DNA of 48,593 nt from Candidatus Acetothermia bacterium. Lineage in GTDB: Bacteria; Bipolaricaulota; Bipolaricaulia; UBA7950. The DNA is taken from positions 1-48,593 of the forward strand of contig JAJHSB010000036.1 of assembly GCA_022684035.1 (NCBI GenBank), in the 5' to 3' direction. Shown in pieces: positions 34,253 through 43,614 of the stretch (positions within the stretch are counted from its first letter, which is position 1; each line of letters starts with the position of its first letter). Under the pieces are notes generated by a model. That model was given only the letters and a program-made list of their open reading frames with translations. It did not search any database and was not told where the DNA came from. Both the position numbers and the translations under genes were made by a program.

Positions 34253-34933
34253 TTATTTAGCAGTATGCTTCGAGGTCCCGATCTCCACCATCTTTCCAGT
34301 GACGGTAAATCCCACCCGCTCACAGATGTTGGTCGCCCGGTCAGCGATGCGCTCCAGATTGTGGGCCACCCAGAGGAGCCGGGTAGCCCGGGTGATAGTG
34401 CGCGGGTCCTCCATCATGAAGAGGAGCAACTCGCGAAAGACCTGGTGGTACAGATTATCTACCTCATCGTCCTCAGCGGTTATTCTCATCGCTTCCTCAG
34501 AATCACGATTTATAAAAGTCTCTAGGCTGCGGTGGAGCATATCCCTCGCCTTTTCAGCCATGCGGGGGATATCGATCAGCGGCTTTAGTGGAGGCTCATC
34601 ACCGATCATCAAAGCGATCCGGGCAATCCCCTCAGCATAATCGCCCATCCGCTCCAGTTCGGTAATCAGGTTAAGCACAGTGATGATAATGCGCAGGTCG
34701 CTGGCCATTGGCTGCTGGGTAGCAATCATGGTGATACAGCTTTCCTCGATTTCAAACCGCCTCTGATTTATTTTCTGGTCATTCTCGATAACCTGTTCGG
34801 CTAACTGAAGGTCGCGGTTTTTTAAGGCCTCAACGGAGCGACCGATGGCCTCCTCCACCATACTGCCCATGATCAGAACTTCATCCTGAAGTTCCCTCAA
34901 TCTTTCATGATAGGCGGTCCTTAACTCGATCAC
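34253..34933 (-). CDS. phoU: Phosphate-transport regulator PhoU
   Basis: Links the Pst transporter to phosphate signalling and damps uptake when phosphate is plentiful. 226 residues, all-helical with two repeated PhoU domains; the metal-binding Glu/Asp-rich motifs are seen as ELERMGDYAEGIARIAL (about 92-108) and LERIADRATNICERVG near residue 200, each with the E-R-xx-D pattern. Last gene of pstSCAB-phoU, 32 bp after pstB. No phoR/phoB pair is in the window. Confidence 0.93.
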   Translation of the reverse strand: MIELRTAYHERLRELQDEVLIMGSMVEEAIGRSVEALKNRDLQLAEQVIENDQKINQRRFEIEESCITMIATQQPMASDLRIIITVLNLITELERMGDYAEGIARIALMIGDEPPLKPLIDIPRMAEKARDMLHRSLETFINRDSEEAMRITAEDDEVDNLYHQVFRELLLFMMEDPRTITRATRLLWVAHNLERIADRATNICERVGFTVTGKMVEIGTSKHTAK

Positions 34934-34965
34934 CTAAACCTCCATCTGTTAGTATAGACTCATCG

Positions 34966-35733
34966 TTACCCGAAGCGACCGGTGATATAGTCCTCGGTTC
35001 TCTTATCCTTTGGGCGATTAAAAATCTCACCGGTTAGACCATATTCTACCATCTCTCCAAGAAGGAAAAAGCTAGTCCAGTCGGAAACCCGAGCTGCCTG
35101 CTGCATATTGTGGGTTACGATGACTATCGTATATTTGCTTTTTAAGTCTTGGAGTAACTCCTCGATCTTAGCCGTAGCAATCGGGTCGAGGGCTGAGCAT
35201 GGCTCGTCAAACAGGATCACCTCCGGTTCAATGGCCAGAGCTCTGGCGATGCACAGTCGCTGTTGTTGCCCTATGGACAACTCAAAGGCTGATGAATCTA
35301 ATCTGTCCTTAACCTCATCCCAAAGGGCAGCATCTACCAGTGATTTCTCTATCCTCTCTCTGAACTTACCACTGTCTTTGGTAAGAAGCCCATTAATCCG
35401 CAGTCCATAGGCGACATTCTCAAATATCGACTTAGGGAAGGGATTAGATTTTTGAAACACCATCCCTATCCTCCTTCTAATTTCTACGGCACTTACATTA
35501 TTGCCGTAAATATCTTGCCCCTCTAACATTATTTTCCCCTCAACTCGGGTTCCGGGGATAATTTCATTCATTCGATTAAGTGTTCTGATAAAGGTAGACT
35601 TGCCGCAGCCTGAGGGTCCAATGATAGCTGTGACCTTGTTTGCTTGAATGTCCAGGCTCACATCGTGAAGAACCTGCGTTTTCCCATAATAGAAATTCAG
35701 GTTGCGAACCACTAATTTTAATCGCTCAGCCAT
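34966..35733 (-). CDS. pstB: Phosphate ABC transporter ATPase PstB
   Basis: ATPase of the high-affinity phosphate importer. 255 residues with Walker [11 protein letters not shown] (38-47), Q-loop [12 protein letters not shown], signature [15 protein letters not shown], Walker [14 protein letters not shown] and switch [22 protein letters not shown] at the C terminus is characteristic of PstB. Follows pstA by 63 bp. Start ATG at 35733. Confidence 0.96.
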   Translation of the reverse strand: MAERLKLVVRNLNFYYGKTQVLHDVSLDIQANKVTAIIGPSGCGKSTFIRTLNRMNEIIPGTRVEGKIMLEGQDIYGNNVSAVEIRRRIGMVFQKSNPFPKSIFENVAYGLRINGLLTKDSGKFRERIEKSLVDAALWDEVKDRLDSSAFELSIGQQQRLCIARALAIEPEVILFDEPCSALDPIATAKIEELLQDLKSKYTIVIVTHNMQQAARVSDWTSFFLLGEMVEYGLTGEIFNRPKDKRTEDYITGRFG

Positions 35734-35796
35734 AGACGACTTTCGTTCCTCCCGATTCTCCTCAATCTTACACTATCAATGGTAATTCGGTCAAGC

Positions 35797-36651
35797 TTAT
35801 CTCTCTTGTCTTAAAGTCCTGGTATAGTAGCTCATAATTGCACGTGACGATAAATTAGCAATAATCACCACTAATATCAACAGTGTTGCCGTGCCAAAAG
35901 CCCTGGCTATGGCGCCAGGGTGGACTCCCTCCATAGCCAGGATATACAAATGTAATGACATCGGTCTGGCCGAACTAAAGACTGAGGTGGGGAGCCGGAA
36001 CATAAATGACCCCGCTGTGAGCATAATGGCAGCGGTTTCACCTGCCGCTCTGCCAATTCCCAGTATTACTCCGGTTAGTATCCCTGGAGCAGCGCTTTTG
36101 AGCACTACCTTGCTCACAGTTTGCCATTTTGTCGCGCCTAACGCGTAACTGGCTTCTCGATACGACACTGGCACGGCCAGTATAGCCTCCTGAGAGGTTC
36201 TGATGATGGTGTTCAGAATCATGCAAGCTAAAACCATTCCCCCTGACAGAATAGAGAAACCCCATCCCAAAAAGACCACAAAGAAAGCAAAGCCAAACAA
36301 GCCAAATATTATCGATGGAACTCCAGCCAGCCAGTCCGCTCCAAAGGTGATTACCTTGGATAGGGGATGCCTACCGGCATACTCGGTCAAATAAATCCCA
36401 CCTGCGACTCCTATAGGAGAGGCGACTATTGACGAGATTGCGATGATAGCGAGCGTCCCGACTATCATCGTCAATATCCCTCCTTCACGGCCCCCTCTTC
36501 TTGGCATACTAGAGATAAACTCAAGATCGATTACCCCAATACCGCGCACGACCACAAAAGCAATAATACCCAGAAGAACAGCAAGTATTACGAAACTGGA
36601 AAGCCATAGCGCCAGTTTTGCAATTTTTTCTTTAGTATATGCTGAAATCAC
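35797..36651 (-). CDS. pstA: Phosphate ABC transporter permease PstA
   Basis: Membrane subunit of the phosphate importer. 284 residues with six hydrophobic segments; EAILAVPVSYREASYALGATKWQT-type sequence near residue 154 is the EAA loop that contacts PstB, and SIVASPIGVAGGIYLTEYAG near residue 74 is typical of PstA. The start overlaps the pstC stop by four bases (ATGA). Confidence 0.94.
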   Translation of the reverse strand: MISAYTKEKIAKLALWLSSFVILAVLLGIIAFVVVRGIGVIDLEFISSMPRRGGREGGILTMIVGTLAIIAISSIVASPIGVAGGIYLTEYAGRHPLSKVITFGADWLAGVPSIIFGLFGFAFFVVFLGWGFSILSGGMVLACMILNTIIRTSQEAILAVPVSYREASYALGATKWQTVSKVVLKSAAPGILTGVILGIGRAAGETAAIMLTAGSFMFRLPTSVFSSARPMSLHLYILAMEGVHPGAIARAFGTATLLILVVIIANLSSRAIMSYYTRTLRQER

Positions 36652-37502
36652 AGTTGCTGCCCTCGCCTTAACCTATTTGCGGTGATAACCAGTATTGATA
36701 TCGCCCCAAAGAGGACGATGCCGGTAGCAAAGAGCGCCTGACGATGTGGACCGGCTGCAGCATAAGCCATTTCCAGGGCAACATTGGCGGTAAGCGTACG
36801 GATGGGATCCAATACAGAATCAGGGATAGCGGGAATGTTGCCGAGCACCATAATGGCAGCCATGGTCTCTCCTATGGCCCGACCTGATCCTAGCACCACT
36901 CCTGCCAGAATTCCCGAGCGAGCAGCCGGCAGAATCACATTTCTGATGGTCTGCCAATGAGTCGCGCCCAGTGCCAGTGAAGCTTCCTTATAAGTCTTGG
37001 GCACGGCATTGATTGCATCCTCGGCTATAGTAATAATTATCGGCAAAGCCATTATTGCCAGAACAATTGCGCCAGCTAACATGCTAAACCCGGGCGGGCC
37101 TAAATGAATTCTTATAAAGGGCACAAGCGCCATAAGCCCAACAAAGCCATATACCACCGAAGGGATGCCAGCCAGTAACTCAATGACCGGCCGGAGTATA
37201 CTTCTAATTGCTTGAGGTGCGACCTCAGCCAAAAACGTTGCTGCCAGTATCCCTAACGGGACGCTAATCAGCATTGAGAGAATGGTTACCAGAAGGGTGC
37301 CAGCCATCATTGGGAAGATGCCAAATATTTCCCGCCTCGGGCGCCACTCCATACCGAAGAGGAAATGAAAAACCCCCTCCTCTGCAATTAAAGGCAATCC
37401 GGTTCTAAAGATAGTTATGATGATAAAAGCAATGATGATAAGTGAGACCATCGCCGCTGCAACGAGCGATTTTTCAATAACCCATTCTCTATACTTGTTC
37501 AT
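36648..37502 (-). CDS. pstC: Phosphate ABC transporter permease PstC
   Basis: Second membrane subunit. 284 residues, six segments, EAA loop EDAINAVPKTYKEASLALGA near residue 160 and SVPLGILAATFLAEVAPQ near residue 80, the PstC-type pattern. It overlaps pstA by 4 bp. A strong hairpin separates it from pstS, which may keep its expression below that of the binding protein. Confidence 0.94.
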   Translation of the reverse strand: MNKYREWVIEKSLVAAAMVSLIIIAFIIITIFRTGLPLIAEEGVFHFLFGMEWRPRREIFGIFPMMAGTLLVTILSMLISVPLGILAATFLAEVAPQAIRSILRPVIELLAGIPSVVYGFVGLMALVPFIRIHLGPPGFSMLAGAIVLAIMALPIIITIAEDAINAVPKTYKEASLALGATHWQTIRNVILPAARSGILAGVVLGSGRAIGETMAAIMVLGNIPAIPDSVLDPIRTLTANVALEMAYAAAGPHRQALFATGIVLFGAISILVITANRLRRGQQL

Positions 37503-37519
37503 GGTTTATCCTTTAGATT

Positions 37520-37562
37520 AAGAATAGAGGACTGCCGGCGCTTGCCGCAGCCCTCTATTCTT
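37520..37562 (-). terminator. Hairpin between pstS and pstC (attenuator or mRNA stabiliser)
   Basis: AAGAATAGAGG (37520-37530) pairs perfectly with CCTCTATTCTT (37552-37562), and the stem extends inwards with CTGC/GCAG. No T tract follows on the minus strand, so partial termination or processing is as likely as full termination. A second small stem (TGGAGT/ACTCCA) lies just after the pstS stop near 37607-37632. Confidence 0.55.
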
Positions 37563-37644
37563 TGTCAGATTATCAGGTTCACATTTCCGAAATTCCCCTG
37601 GAGTAATGGAGTGATTTGCCCAATACTCCATCACTTCAGTTCTC

Positions 37645-38454
37645 TTACCTGACCCTTACCAGTCCCATCTCCTCAAGCATCTGCTGTCCTTCTGGACCAA
37701 GCACCCAGTCAATGAACTTCTGCTCCAATGGAGAAGGCTCGCCCTTGGTGAGGAACAGGGCTGGCCTGATGATTGGAAAGGTTCCTGCCAGCACATTTGC
37801 AGCAATAGCCTCAACCCCGTCTACTGTAAGAGCCCGCACCGTTTCATCCACGGCAACAGGGGTGATGTAACTGATAGCTGATGGGTCCCCGGCTACACCG
37901 GCTCTTACGCCACCAGTTCCCACCAGGATAAGCGTCGGCGCCGGGTCTATATCCTCATGGACAATATCCTCAAAGGCACCCCTTGCTCCTGAGCCCTCTT
38001 CTCTGATTATCACTGTGATTGGCATATCTTTACCGCCAACTTCTTTCCAGTTTGTAATCTCGCCGATGAATATTTTTTTAAGCTGCTTCATAGTTAAGTC
38101 TCTTACGGGATTTGTCGGATGAACTATTGGAGCAAGGCCATCCATGTAGACCACAAATTCGGTAAGACCCCAGCCAGGCTCATCCCCCCTCAGCCAGCGG
38201 GAGGACATGCCGATATCAAATGTTCCTTCGTTAGCACCCACAATTCCAGCAGTTGAGCCTACTGAATGGGTCTCCACCCTTATATCAGGATACTTCTCCA
38301 TAAACCGCTCTGCCAGGAGAACAGTTACCACATATACCGTTGTGGAGCCTCCGATGACTAGTGTTCCTCTTAGGACCTCTGTTGTTGCAATGCCTGTTCC
38401 TGCTATACTAAGAAGCATAGTTACTATTAGTACCAACGCGAATACTCTTTTCAT
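37645..38454 (-). CDS. pstS: Phosphate-binding protein PstS
   Basis: Extracytoplasmic phosphate receptor. The signal peptide is MKRVFALVLIVTMLLSIAGT followed by GIATTEV; no lipobox Cys is seen. The mature part has the binding loops GGSTTVYVV (about 32-40), HSVGSTAGIVG (62-72), MSSRWLRGDE and REEGSGARGAFED near residue 151, which together make the PstS phosphate site. 269 residues, of the shorter PstS class. Start ATG 38454 follows AGGAGG. First gene of the operon, with a promoter of the island type 130 bp upstream. Confidence 0.93.
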   Translation of the reverse strand: MKRVFALVLIVTMLLSIAGTGIATTEVLRGTLVIGGSTTVYVVTVLLAERFMEKYPDIRVETHSVGSTAGIVGANEGTFDIGMSSRWLRGDEPGWGLTEFVVYMDGLAPIVHPTNPVRDLTMKQLKKIFIGEITNWKEVGGKDMPITVIIREEGSGARGAFEDIVHEDIDPAPTLILVGTGGVRAGVAGDPSAISYITPVAVDETVRALTVDGVEAIAANVLAGTFPIIRPALFLTKGEPSPLEQKFIDWVLGPEGQQMLEEMGLVRVR

Positions 38455-38584
38455 TTGTAAGACCTCCTATTAGATTAGATAGAGCTTCGGTGAAATATAA
38501 TCTGATTTCCTGCTGAGTAGTCTTTCTTTTCTTCGGATAACCACCTCCATTATCAATGTTTTGATCTTCATATTCTCCGAGATA

Positions 38585-38642
38585 AGTATACACTTTTCTT
38601 ATAAGCTTGTCAAGCGAGAGAAAATATATACAGAATACCTGT
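38585..38642 (-). promoter_or_regulatory. pstS promoter with upstream ACAG-N5-CTGT element
   Basis: TTGACA (38613-38608), 17 bp, TATACT (38590-38585) on the minus strand. Upstream of the -35 lies ACAGGTATTCTGT (38642-38630), an imperfect inverted repeat also found before AP1 and the nucleotidase genes. Likely binding site of a phosphate-starvation regulator. Confidence 0.7.
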
Positions 38643-38740
38643 TTTCTCACTTTGCTTTGTAAGCGTAATTAAAATATTACTCCTGTTAAAACCATTAAAC
38701 TGCGAAAAGTCTTTTCCATCGGCGTGTCATGCGTGACGAG

Positions 38741-38768
38741 GTGGGGGGCTCATTGCTGAGCCCCCCAC
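38741..38768 (-). terminator. Large hairpin downstream of phosphatase 1 (tail repeat copy 1)
   Basis: GTGGGGGGCTCA-TTGC-TGAGCCCCCCAC, a perfect 12-bp stem 117 bp past the stop of the phosphatase gene. The flanking 38741-38935 recurs at 45516-45710 and in part at 42458-42560. No T tract follows. The rest of 38643-38885 has no gene. Confidence 0.6.
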
Positions 38769-38885
38769 TAGCAAGAGGGGTGGTAAGAAACGATGAGACG
38801 GCTGTTTGTGTTGCTGAACTGAAAGGCCAGCGTAAATTGCATGATCCGATCGGTATCACCATTCTTCTACCAGACTGGGCGCTCC

Positions 38886-40301
38886 TTAACGCGATTTGCC
38901 TAACCATCTACCGAACAGGGTGTAGTACATGATGCGATAAATGTCAGTGCTGTCGACAATACCGAGCTCTCTGACCACTTCAGCGTTAAGCCCCTTGGCT
39001 CGGGCTAGAACATGCCCCGATACATCATCCCGCAACCATTGCACCACAAACTCCCAGCGATTGCCAAACTTGTCCGGTGCCGCCAGGAATGGCTCTGTCC
39101 CTGCGCCGTCAATGCCATCTACTGGCACGTGTATTAGTTCTCCCGCCGGGTTGGTATTGTGCCCGCGTGCGAAGTATCCATGGGTCACCTTGCGCTCCCG
39201 TATGCGCGCCATGGCTTCAGGATCCCACCCAAGGATGCTCTTAGCGCCGGCACCACTATCGGCAGCATTAAGCAACAAGGTATTGGGGTTATTCGCGAGG
39301 AACTTAAGGAAGATCCCGAAGGCCGCATCAGAGCGCCTCCCGGCCTCAAAAGAGCCTCTGGCATTGGCGTGATTGCCAAAATCGTCAGTTGCCTCGTCCT
39401 CGGCAACGATGAAGATACCTTTTTCTGCTGCTTTCGGATTTCGGGAAAGGATCCTAAGCGCTGCCTCAGACATCTCAGCAATAGTTGGTGCCCATGGAAA
39501 GTAGAGCGGCAGTCCTTCGGCACGGAGCCTCTCCTCAGACGCAGCATTATAGGTGTTTCCGCAGGCAAATACACCAAGCACCCTGGTTATTGCCGGATTG
39601 GCTGCTGCCTCTATCAACTCATCACGGGTATAGACGACGGTGTACCCGAGTGCTTTGGCCCTTTCAATAAGGTTAATACCATCCGCACGCCTGCCGACTC
39701 CGTGGCGGCCTTGCACACCCTCCGGCAGAAGCCACCTTTCGCCACCACTTAAGATAACGTCAACCCCGGATTCGATGACCTGTCTTGCAATTTCTGCATG
39801 ATCACCTCTCTCCACTACCGAGGCAACAAACACAGCCGTGCCCACCTCACTTATACCAGCTGATTGGATAAGAGCGGTAGCAAAACCGGCTTGTATAGCT
39901 TCTTCCATAATTGACATCTTTCTGCCGGAAAGAGCAGTAAGCTCCTTGTCACCATCCATGCCAAAGCTATCCCGAAGCACCCTCACCCCGTAGGCATGGA
40001 CTGTTCCCGTGCCATGTGAACTGGCAGTTAGGGCGTCCCTCTTATGCCCGGTGTAAGGCGCGATATACGACAGTCTATCCCAGTTGAGTCTGCCATCCGG
40101 CCCTACCAGATACGTGCGGAGGGCACACCAATGGCTAAGCCCGTACCCGTCAGTGTGGAAGAAGATCACGTTACGTGGCCCTAATCCTGCAGCCGGTGGG
40201 GTTCCTATAATATGAAAACTGAAGCCGATTAGCGTAATTACTACTGCTCCAAGAAGCAGTATTCTATTCCATGTTAACATTCGTTTCGTTGCTTTTGTCA
40301 T
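38886..40301 (-). CDS. Secreted alkaline-phosphatase-superfamily protein 1
   Basis: Probable extracytoplasmic phosphomonoesterase that frees phosphate for Pst. 471 residues. The N terminus MTKATKRMLTWNRILLLGAV plus VITLIGFSF is a signal or anchor shared with three other enzymes here. Motifs: NVIFFHTDGYGLSHW with the first metal Asp (about residue 51), SSHGTGTVHAYG as likely nucleophile region, VAEDEATDDFGNHANA (metal Glu/Asp and His), and NAADSGAGAKS in place of the usual TADHxxG, so a canonical zinc His is missing. It is hence a divergent member; activity is not certain. Start ATG 40301 follows AGGAGG. It has its own Pho-like promoter. Confidence 0.85.
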   Translation of the reverse strand: MTKATKRMLTWNRILLLGAVVITLIGFSFHIIGTPPAAGLGPRNVIFFHTDGYGLSHWCALRTYLVGPDGRLNWDRLSYIAPYTGHKRDALTASSHGTGTVHAYGVRVLRDSFGMDGDKELTALSGRKMSIMEEAIQAGFATALIQSAGISEVGTAVFVASVVERGDHAEIARQVIESGVDVILSGGERWLLPEGVQGRHGVGRRADGINLIERAKALGYTVVYTRDELIEAAANPAITRVLGVFACGNTYNAASEERLRAEGLPLYFPWAPTIAEMSEAALRILSRNPKAAEKGIFIVAEDEATDDFGNHANARGSFEAGRRSDAAFGIFLKFLANNPNTLLLNAADSGAGAKSILGWDPEAMARIRERKVTHGYFARGHNTNPAGELIHVPVDGIDGAGTEPFLAAPDKFGNRWEFVVQWLRDDVSGHVLARAKGLNAEVVRELGIVDSTDIYRIMYYTLFGRWLGKSR

Positions 40302-40438
40302 TTCTATTTTTCCTCCTGATATTGATCATTGATTTTGGAATTTTGACAAGTAGCGTGTAATTGGTTCGATAAGCTATCTGTTCTCTCTGCAACCACCTCC
40401 GTTGGGGGGTTTTTAAAATCTTTATATTCTCTGAGAGA

Positions 40439-40497
40439 AGTATATATTTTTCTTATAAGTTTGTCAAGTGAAAAAAAAACATAGACAGAATCCCTGT
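40439..40497 (-). promoter_or_regulatory. Phosphatase 1 promoter with ACAG-N5-CTGT element
   Basis: TTGACA (40467-40462), 17 bp, TATACT (40444-40439); upstream element ACAGGGATTCTGT (40497-40485). The 5' leader of about 130 nt to the start codon, with CCAACGGAGGTGG and an AGGAGG ribosome site, is conserved with the nucleotidase genes. Confidence 0.75.
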
Positions 40498-40601
40498 TTT
40501 TTACTTTACTCTGCGAGCATAATTATTTTCTCTTCCGTTACAGTCATTAACCGGCAGATACTCTTTTCCATCGGTCTTCCCTGACCCTTCTTTTCCGAGA
40601 G

Positions 40602-40640
40602 AGAGTAACAAGGAGGAGAGAGCTCACTCCTCGTTACTCT
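40602..40640 (-). terminator. Hairpin after nucleotidase A
   Basis: AGAGTAAC-A-AGGAG pairs with CTCCT-C-GTTACTCT with one mismatch, 13 bp past the stop of the nucleotidase gene. Not followed by a T tract. Position favours 3'-end formation. Confidence 0.5.
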
Positions 40641-40652
40641 GCTTAGAGCCTT

Positions 40653-42218
40653 CTACCATGGTTTCGGGGGTGTCACGACTATTGTGATACCCACGTCTAC
40701 ACGCCTCACATCTCTGAAATGATTTGCGACAGCATCTCTCACGCGAATACCGGTATCCTCAATAAGGTCCCGCTGCTTAAAGAACCCTTTTCGTAGCCCA
40801 TGTTCCCACAGGTCTGTGGTCATTGCGACTGTATAGCGTTTCTTCATCTCCAGTGGTCTGCCATCAATCAAAACCTCCGTTACCTGCTCGCCCGCAGGGC
40901 GGGTTCTGTCGACCTCATAAGTCAATCCAGCGGCCTGCATGATCCAGGGAACTTCTAACGCAGCCTTAATAACTTCCCCTGTTAATTCTGCCACTACTAT
41001 CTTAAGCCAATCGAATGGCAAGACCTTATGAATGTCACTCATGAGAACGGGGCCAGCAGCAATATTGTTCCGGATCATCCAGGGAACTTTAAACCCTATC
41101 TCTGCTCTGCCGACATTCCGCATAACATCTGTGATCAGATAGCCCAAGTTGGTCTGCTGTCTTGCAACAACCCAATCACCCCATCCACCCCAGATAAGGT
41201 CGGTAGCGGTGTATCCGACAACTTCGTCCAGATAGTTAGCAATAGGACGACGATAGGATTGGATAAGAGCCGCTATTTCTGGGTCTTCCTTAGTATCCGT
41301 TGTGATAGGGATTAGGCGTTTTTCGTAGTCGACGATCTCTCCAGTCTCTGCATCTACTGTTAAACGAAGGTGGCCCACATTCCAGCCCCATTGGCCTGTT
41401 GCGACAATCAGGGTGTCGTTTACTACCTTTGGTCTAAGAACGCCGACATGGCCACTCACGATGATGTCTACACCAGGTACCTCTTTTGCAATTCTGACTT
41501 TAGGTCCCGTCCCTATATGGGCGAGAACAACTACAAGATCAGCCACCCTTTTTAGATGTGGAACATAGAGACGTGCTGTCTCCACTTCACAGAGGAACTC
41601 CAAATCAGCCACTAACCCATGACCTACTGTACCAGGCGTTCCTACTGTACAGAGGCCGAGAAATGCGATCCGAACTCCCCCACGTTCCATGATAACAAAT
41701 GGAGGGAGAAGTGGAGTTCGTGTATCCCGCCAAACAATATTTGCTGCGATTATTGGGAAAGTCGCCTGCTTGCTGCGCTCCAGAGCAACGGCAGCCCCGC
41801 GCCAGTGAAAATCGTGATTGCCGATTGCCATCACACAATAACCGATCGCATTCATCACCGAGACCACGGACCTGCCTTCGTAAAGATCAGAAAGGCCTGT
41901 GCCGTGCCATGTATCGCCAGCATCCACTAGAATAACATTCTCCTCCTCTTGCCTGATCCTATTAATGACGGTGGCTATACGAGCCAATCCTCCCCTCACT
42001 CTTCCGTCTTCAAGGAGGAAATAGGGTTCTATGAAGCCGTGAAAGTCATTGGTGTGAACTATGTTAATGGTCTTTAGACGGGGCCCCACCACCGCGGCGG
42101 TTCCTGCGATATTGGAATTAATACCGATTAGCGCAATTACTACTGCTGCAAGGAGCAGCATGCCAATCCATGTTAACGTTTCTTTTATTGCTTTCGTTTC
42201 TTTCGTTGCTTTTGTCAT
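40653..42218 (-). CDS. Secreted 5'-nucleotidase/cyclic phosphodiesterase-like metallophosphatase A
   Basis: UshA-type enzyme that hydrolyses nucleotides or related phosphodiesters outside the cytoplasm. 521 residues: anchor MTKATKETKAIKETLTWIGM then LLLAAVVIALIG, metallophosphatase domain with IVHTNDFHGF (about 53-62), LVDAGDTWHGTG, AIGNHDFHW, and VVLAHIGTGPKV / IVSGHVGV, then the C-terminal 5'-nucleotidase domain with LPFDWLKIVVAELTGEVIK and RYTVAMTTDLWEHG. All metal ligands of the family are visible. The first 40 codons and ribosome site share 121 identical bp with phosphatase 2 although the enzymes are unrelated. Confidence 0.9.
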   Translation of the reverse strand: MTKATKETKAIKETLTWIGMLLLAAVVIALIGINSNIAGTAAVVGPRLKTINIVHTNDFHGFIEPYFLLEDGRVRGGLARIATVINRIRQEEENVILVDAGDTWHGTGLSDLYEGRSVVSVMNAIGYCVMAIGNHDFHWRGAAVALERSKQATFPIIAANIVWRDTRTPLLPPFVIMERGGVRIAFLGLCTVGTPGTVGHGLVADLEFLCEVETARLYVPHLKRVADLVVVLAHIGTGPKVRIAKEVPGVDIIVSGHVGVLRPKVVNDTLIVATGQWGWNVGHLRLTVDAETGEIVDYEKRLIPITTDTKEDPEIAALIQSYRRPIANYLDEVVGYTATDLIWGGWGDWVVARQQTNLGYLITDVMRNVGRAEIGFKVPWMIRNNIAAGPVLMSDIHKVLPFDWLKIVVAELTGEVIKAALEVPWIMQAAGLTYEVDRTRPAGEQVTEVLIDGRPLEMKKRYTVAMTTDLWEHGLRKGFFKQRDLIEDTGIRVRDAVANHFRDVRRVDVGITIVVTPPKPW

Positions 42219-42351
42219 TGCTATTTTTCCTCCTGATATTAATATTGATTTTGGAATTTTGACAAGTAGCGTGTAATTGGTTCGATAAGCTATCTGTTCT
42301 CTCTGTAGCCACCTCCGTTGAGGGTTTTAAATCTTTATATTCTCTGAGATA

Positions 42352-42409
42352 AGTATATATTTTTCTTGTAAACTTGTCAAGTACGAAAAAATATAGACAG
42401 AATCCCTAT
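42352..42409 (-). promoter_or_regulatory. Nucleotidase A promoter with upstream element
   Basis: TTGACA (42380-42375), 17 bp, TATACT (42357-42352); upstream ATAGGGATTCTGT (42409-42397), one base from the ACAG-N5-CTGT form of the other genes. Confidence 0.7.
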
Positions 42410-42457
42410 TTTTCACTTTACTCCACGGACGTAATTATGTTTTCTATGCGACGGAGA

Positions 42458-42486
42458 GGTGGGGACTCATTGCTGAGCCCCCCACC
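42458..42486 (-). repeat. Tail hairpin repeat, copy 2
   Basis: GGTGGGGACTCA-TTGC-TGAGCCCCCCACC, 12-13 bp stem with a mismatch. It lies 109 bp past the stop of the TIM-barrel isomerase gene, and its flank to about 42560 matches copies at 38741 and 45516. Confidence 0.65.
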
Positions 42487-42594
42487 AGCAAGGGGGGTAA
42501 GAGGCGGTGATAAGGCCGCTTGGCGGCTGAACTGAAAGGCCAGTCAGCGAGTGGTCCTATGCAGAATCGCACGATCATCTTTCTTCTCCTTATT

Positions 42595-43527
42595 TCATAC
42601 GCCCGCCGGGACCGCTGCTCTGATTTGATTGAGATGCTGCTCCACATATACCAACGCTGTTCTGATCTCCGCATGATCTTCCCGAAGAGAGTATCCCCGT
42701 TCAAAGAAGCGCTTGTGCAGCTCCAGCATGAAGATCCCGTCATACCCGGCAAGGGTCTCGAACGCACGATGATAGGGAATCTTCCCCCAACCAGGGGGAA
42801 GATGTAGATCTCCCTCTCCAAGAGGGCAAGTGATGTGTAGTTCGCGCGTCGTCAGCGGATCAATGACGTCGGGATGAACGCGGCCTAGGTTATCGTGTAG
42901 ATGTAGATGAATGATGTAAGGCAAAGCAGCGCACAGTCCGGTCAAAATCGCGTAACCAAAGAAATTAGCGGTCAGATAGGCATGGCCAAAGTCGTAGGTT
43001 ATCCCCACACTCTCCTGATCGACCTCCTTGATCAATTCGATCAGGCTGAATATTGGCCGGCTTCCATTCTCGACACCGATTCGGATCCCCTTTGACCGAG
43101 CTATCCTTCCCAGGCGGATAAGCTCTCCTATCTCTGCCTTCGCTAATAGATGCGCTTCGCCATTAGCCGAAGATCCTTGGTGATAGACCAAGACTTCCGC
43201 ACCGATCTCAGCGGAAAAGGCAATACAAGCTTCGAAAAGATCCCGTTGTACCGACCATCTCTTCTCATCCTGCAGATTGAGCGTGTCTGGTGCATGCACA
43301 GTAAGGCGGAACGGAAATTCATCCAATAACTGCTTAATTTCGCGCAGCCGGGACTGTCTTAGCCTGCCATCGAGCAGGGTATCGACTCCGTGGATCGGGA
43401 TTTCAACTGCTGCGAAGCCCAACTTCGCAGCAAGGAGAAGATCTCTCTTCAGAGTTGCGAAATTACCACAGATCCGATCGGGCCGGAGCGACAGACCAAC
43501 GCATTTACTCCCTTCTTGTCTACTCAT
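42595..43527 (-). CDS. Sugar-phosphate isomerase/epimerase family TIM-barrel protein
   Basis: Cytoplasmic protein of the xylose-isomerase-like/AP endonuclease 2 barrel family; no signal. 310 residues with AVEIPIHGVDTL, LTVHAPDTLNL (about 75-85), VLVYHQGS, GVENGSRPIF (metal Glu), TYDFGHAYL (Asp, His), HLHLHDNLG and GEGDLHLPPGWG (Glu/Asp), the usual metal set. Substrate unknown; a role in using sugar or polyol released from phosphorylated compounds is conceivable from context. ATG 43527 follows AAAGGAG. It is the only non-secreted enzyme among the phosphatases and lacks the shared leader. Confidence 0.82.
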   Translation of the reverse strand: MSRQEGSKCVGLSLRPDRICGNFATLKRDLLLAAKLGFAAVEIPIHGVDTLLDGRLRQSRLREIKQLLDEFPFRLTVHAPDTLNLQDEKRWSVQRDLFEACIAFSAEIGAEVLVYHQGSSANGEAHLLAKAEIGELIRLGRIARSKGIRIGVENGSRPIFSLIELIKEVDQESVGITYDFGHAYLTANFFGYAILTGLCAALPYIIHLHLHDNLGRVHPDVIDPLTTRELHITCPLGEGDLHLPPGWGKIPYHRAFETLAGYDGIFMLELHKRFFERGYSLREDHAEIRTALVYVEQHLNQIRAAVPAGV

Positions 43528-43560
43528 TCTGTTCTCCTTTTATTTTAGTTCCGGCTACTC

Positions 43561-43605
43561 GCCCAGCGGCGGGGAAGGGAGAGTTCCCCGCCTTGCACCT
43601 GGGCT
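43561..43605. repeat. GC-rich palindrome between nucleotidase B and the isomerase gene
   Basis: GGCGGGGAA (43568-43576) pairs with TTCCCCGCC (43584-43592), flanked by GCCCAG/CTGGGC. It begins 10 bp beyond the truncated 3' end of nucleotidase B. It may be an inserted short palindrome of the same class as the 22-bp insert, or a terminator. Confidence 0.6.
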
Positions 43606-43614
43606 GCTGCGTAT

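Noticed and set aside
38695-38907. Minus-strand open frame overlapping the phosphatase 1 end, and its twin at 45464-45682
   Set aside because: The two are alike because the DNA is duplicated; the frame crosses a 12-bp hairpin and an independent gene's coding end. Not a protein.
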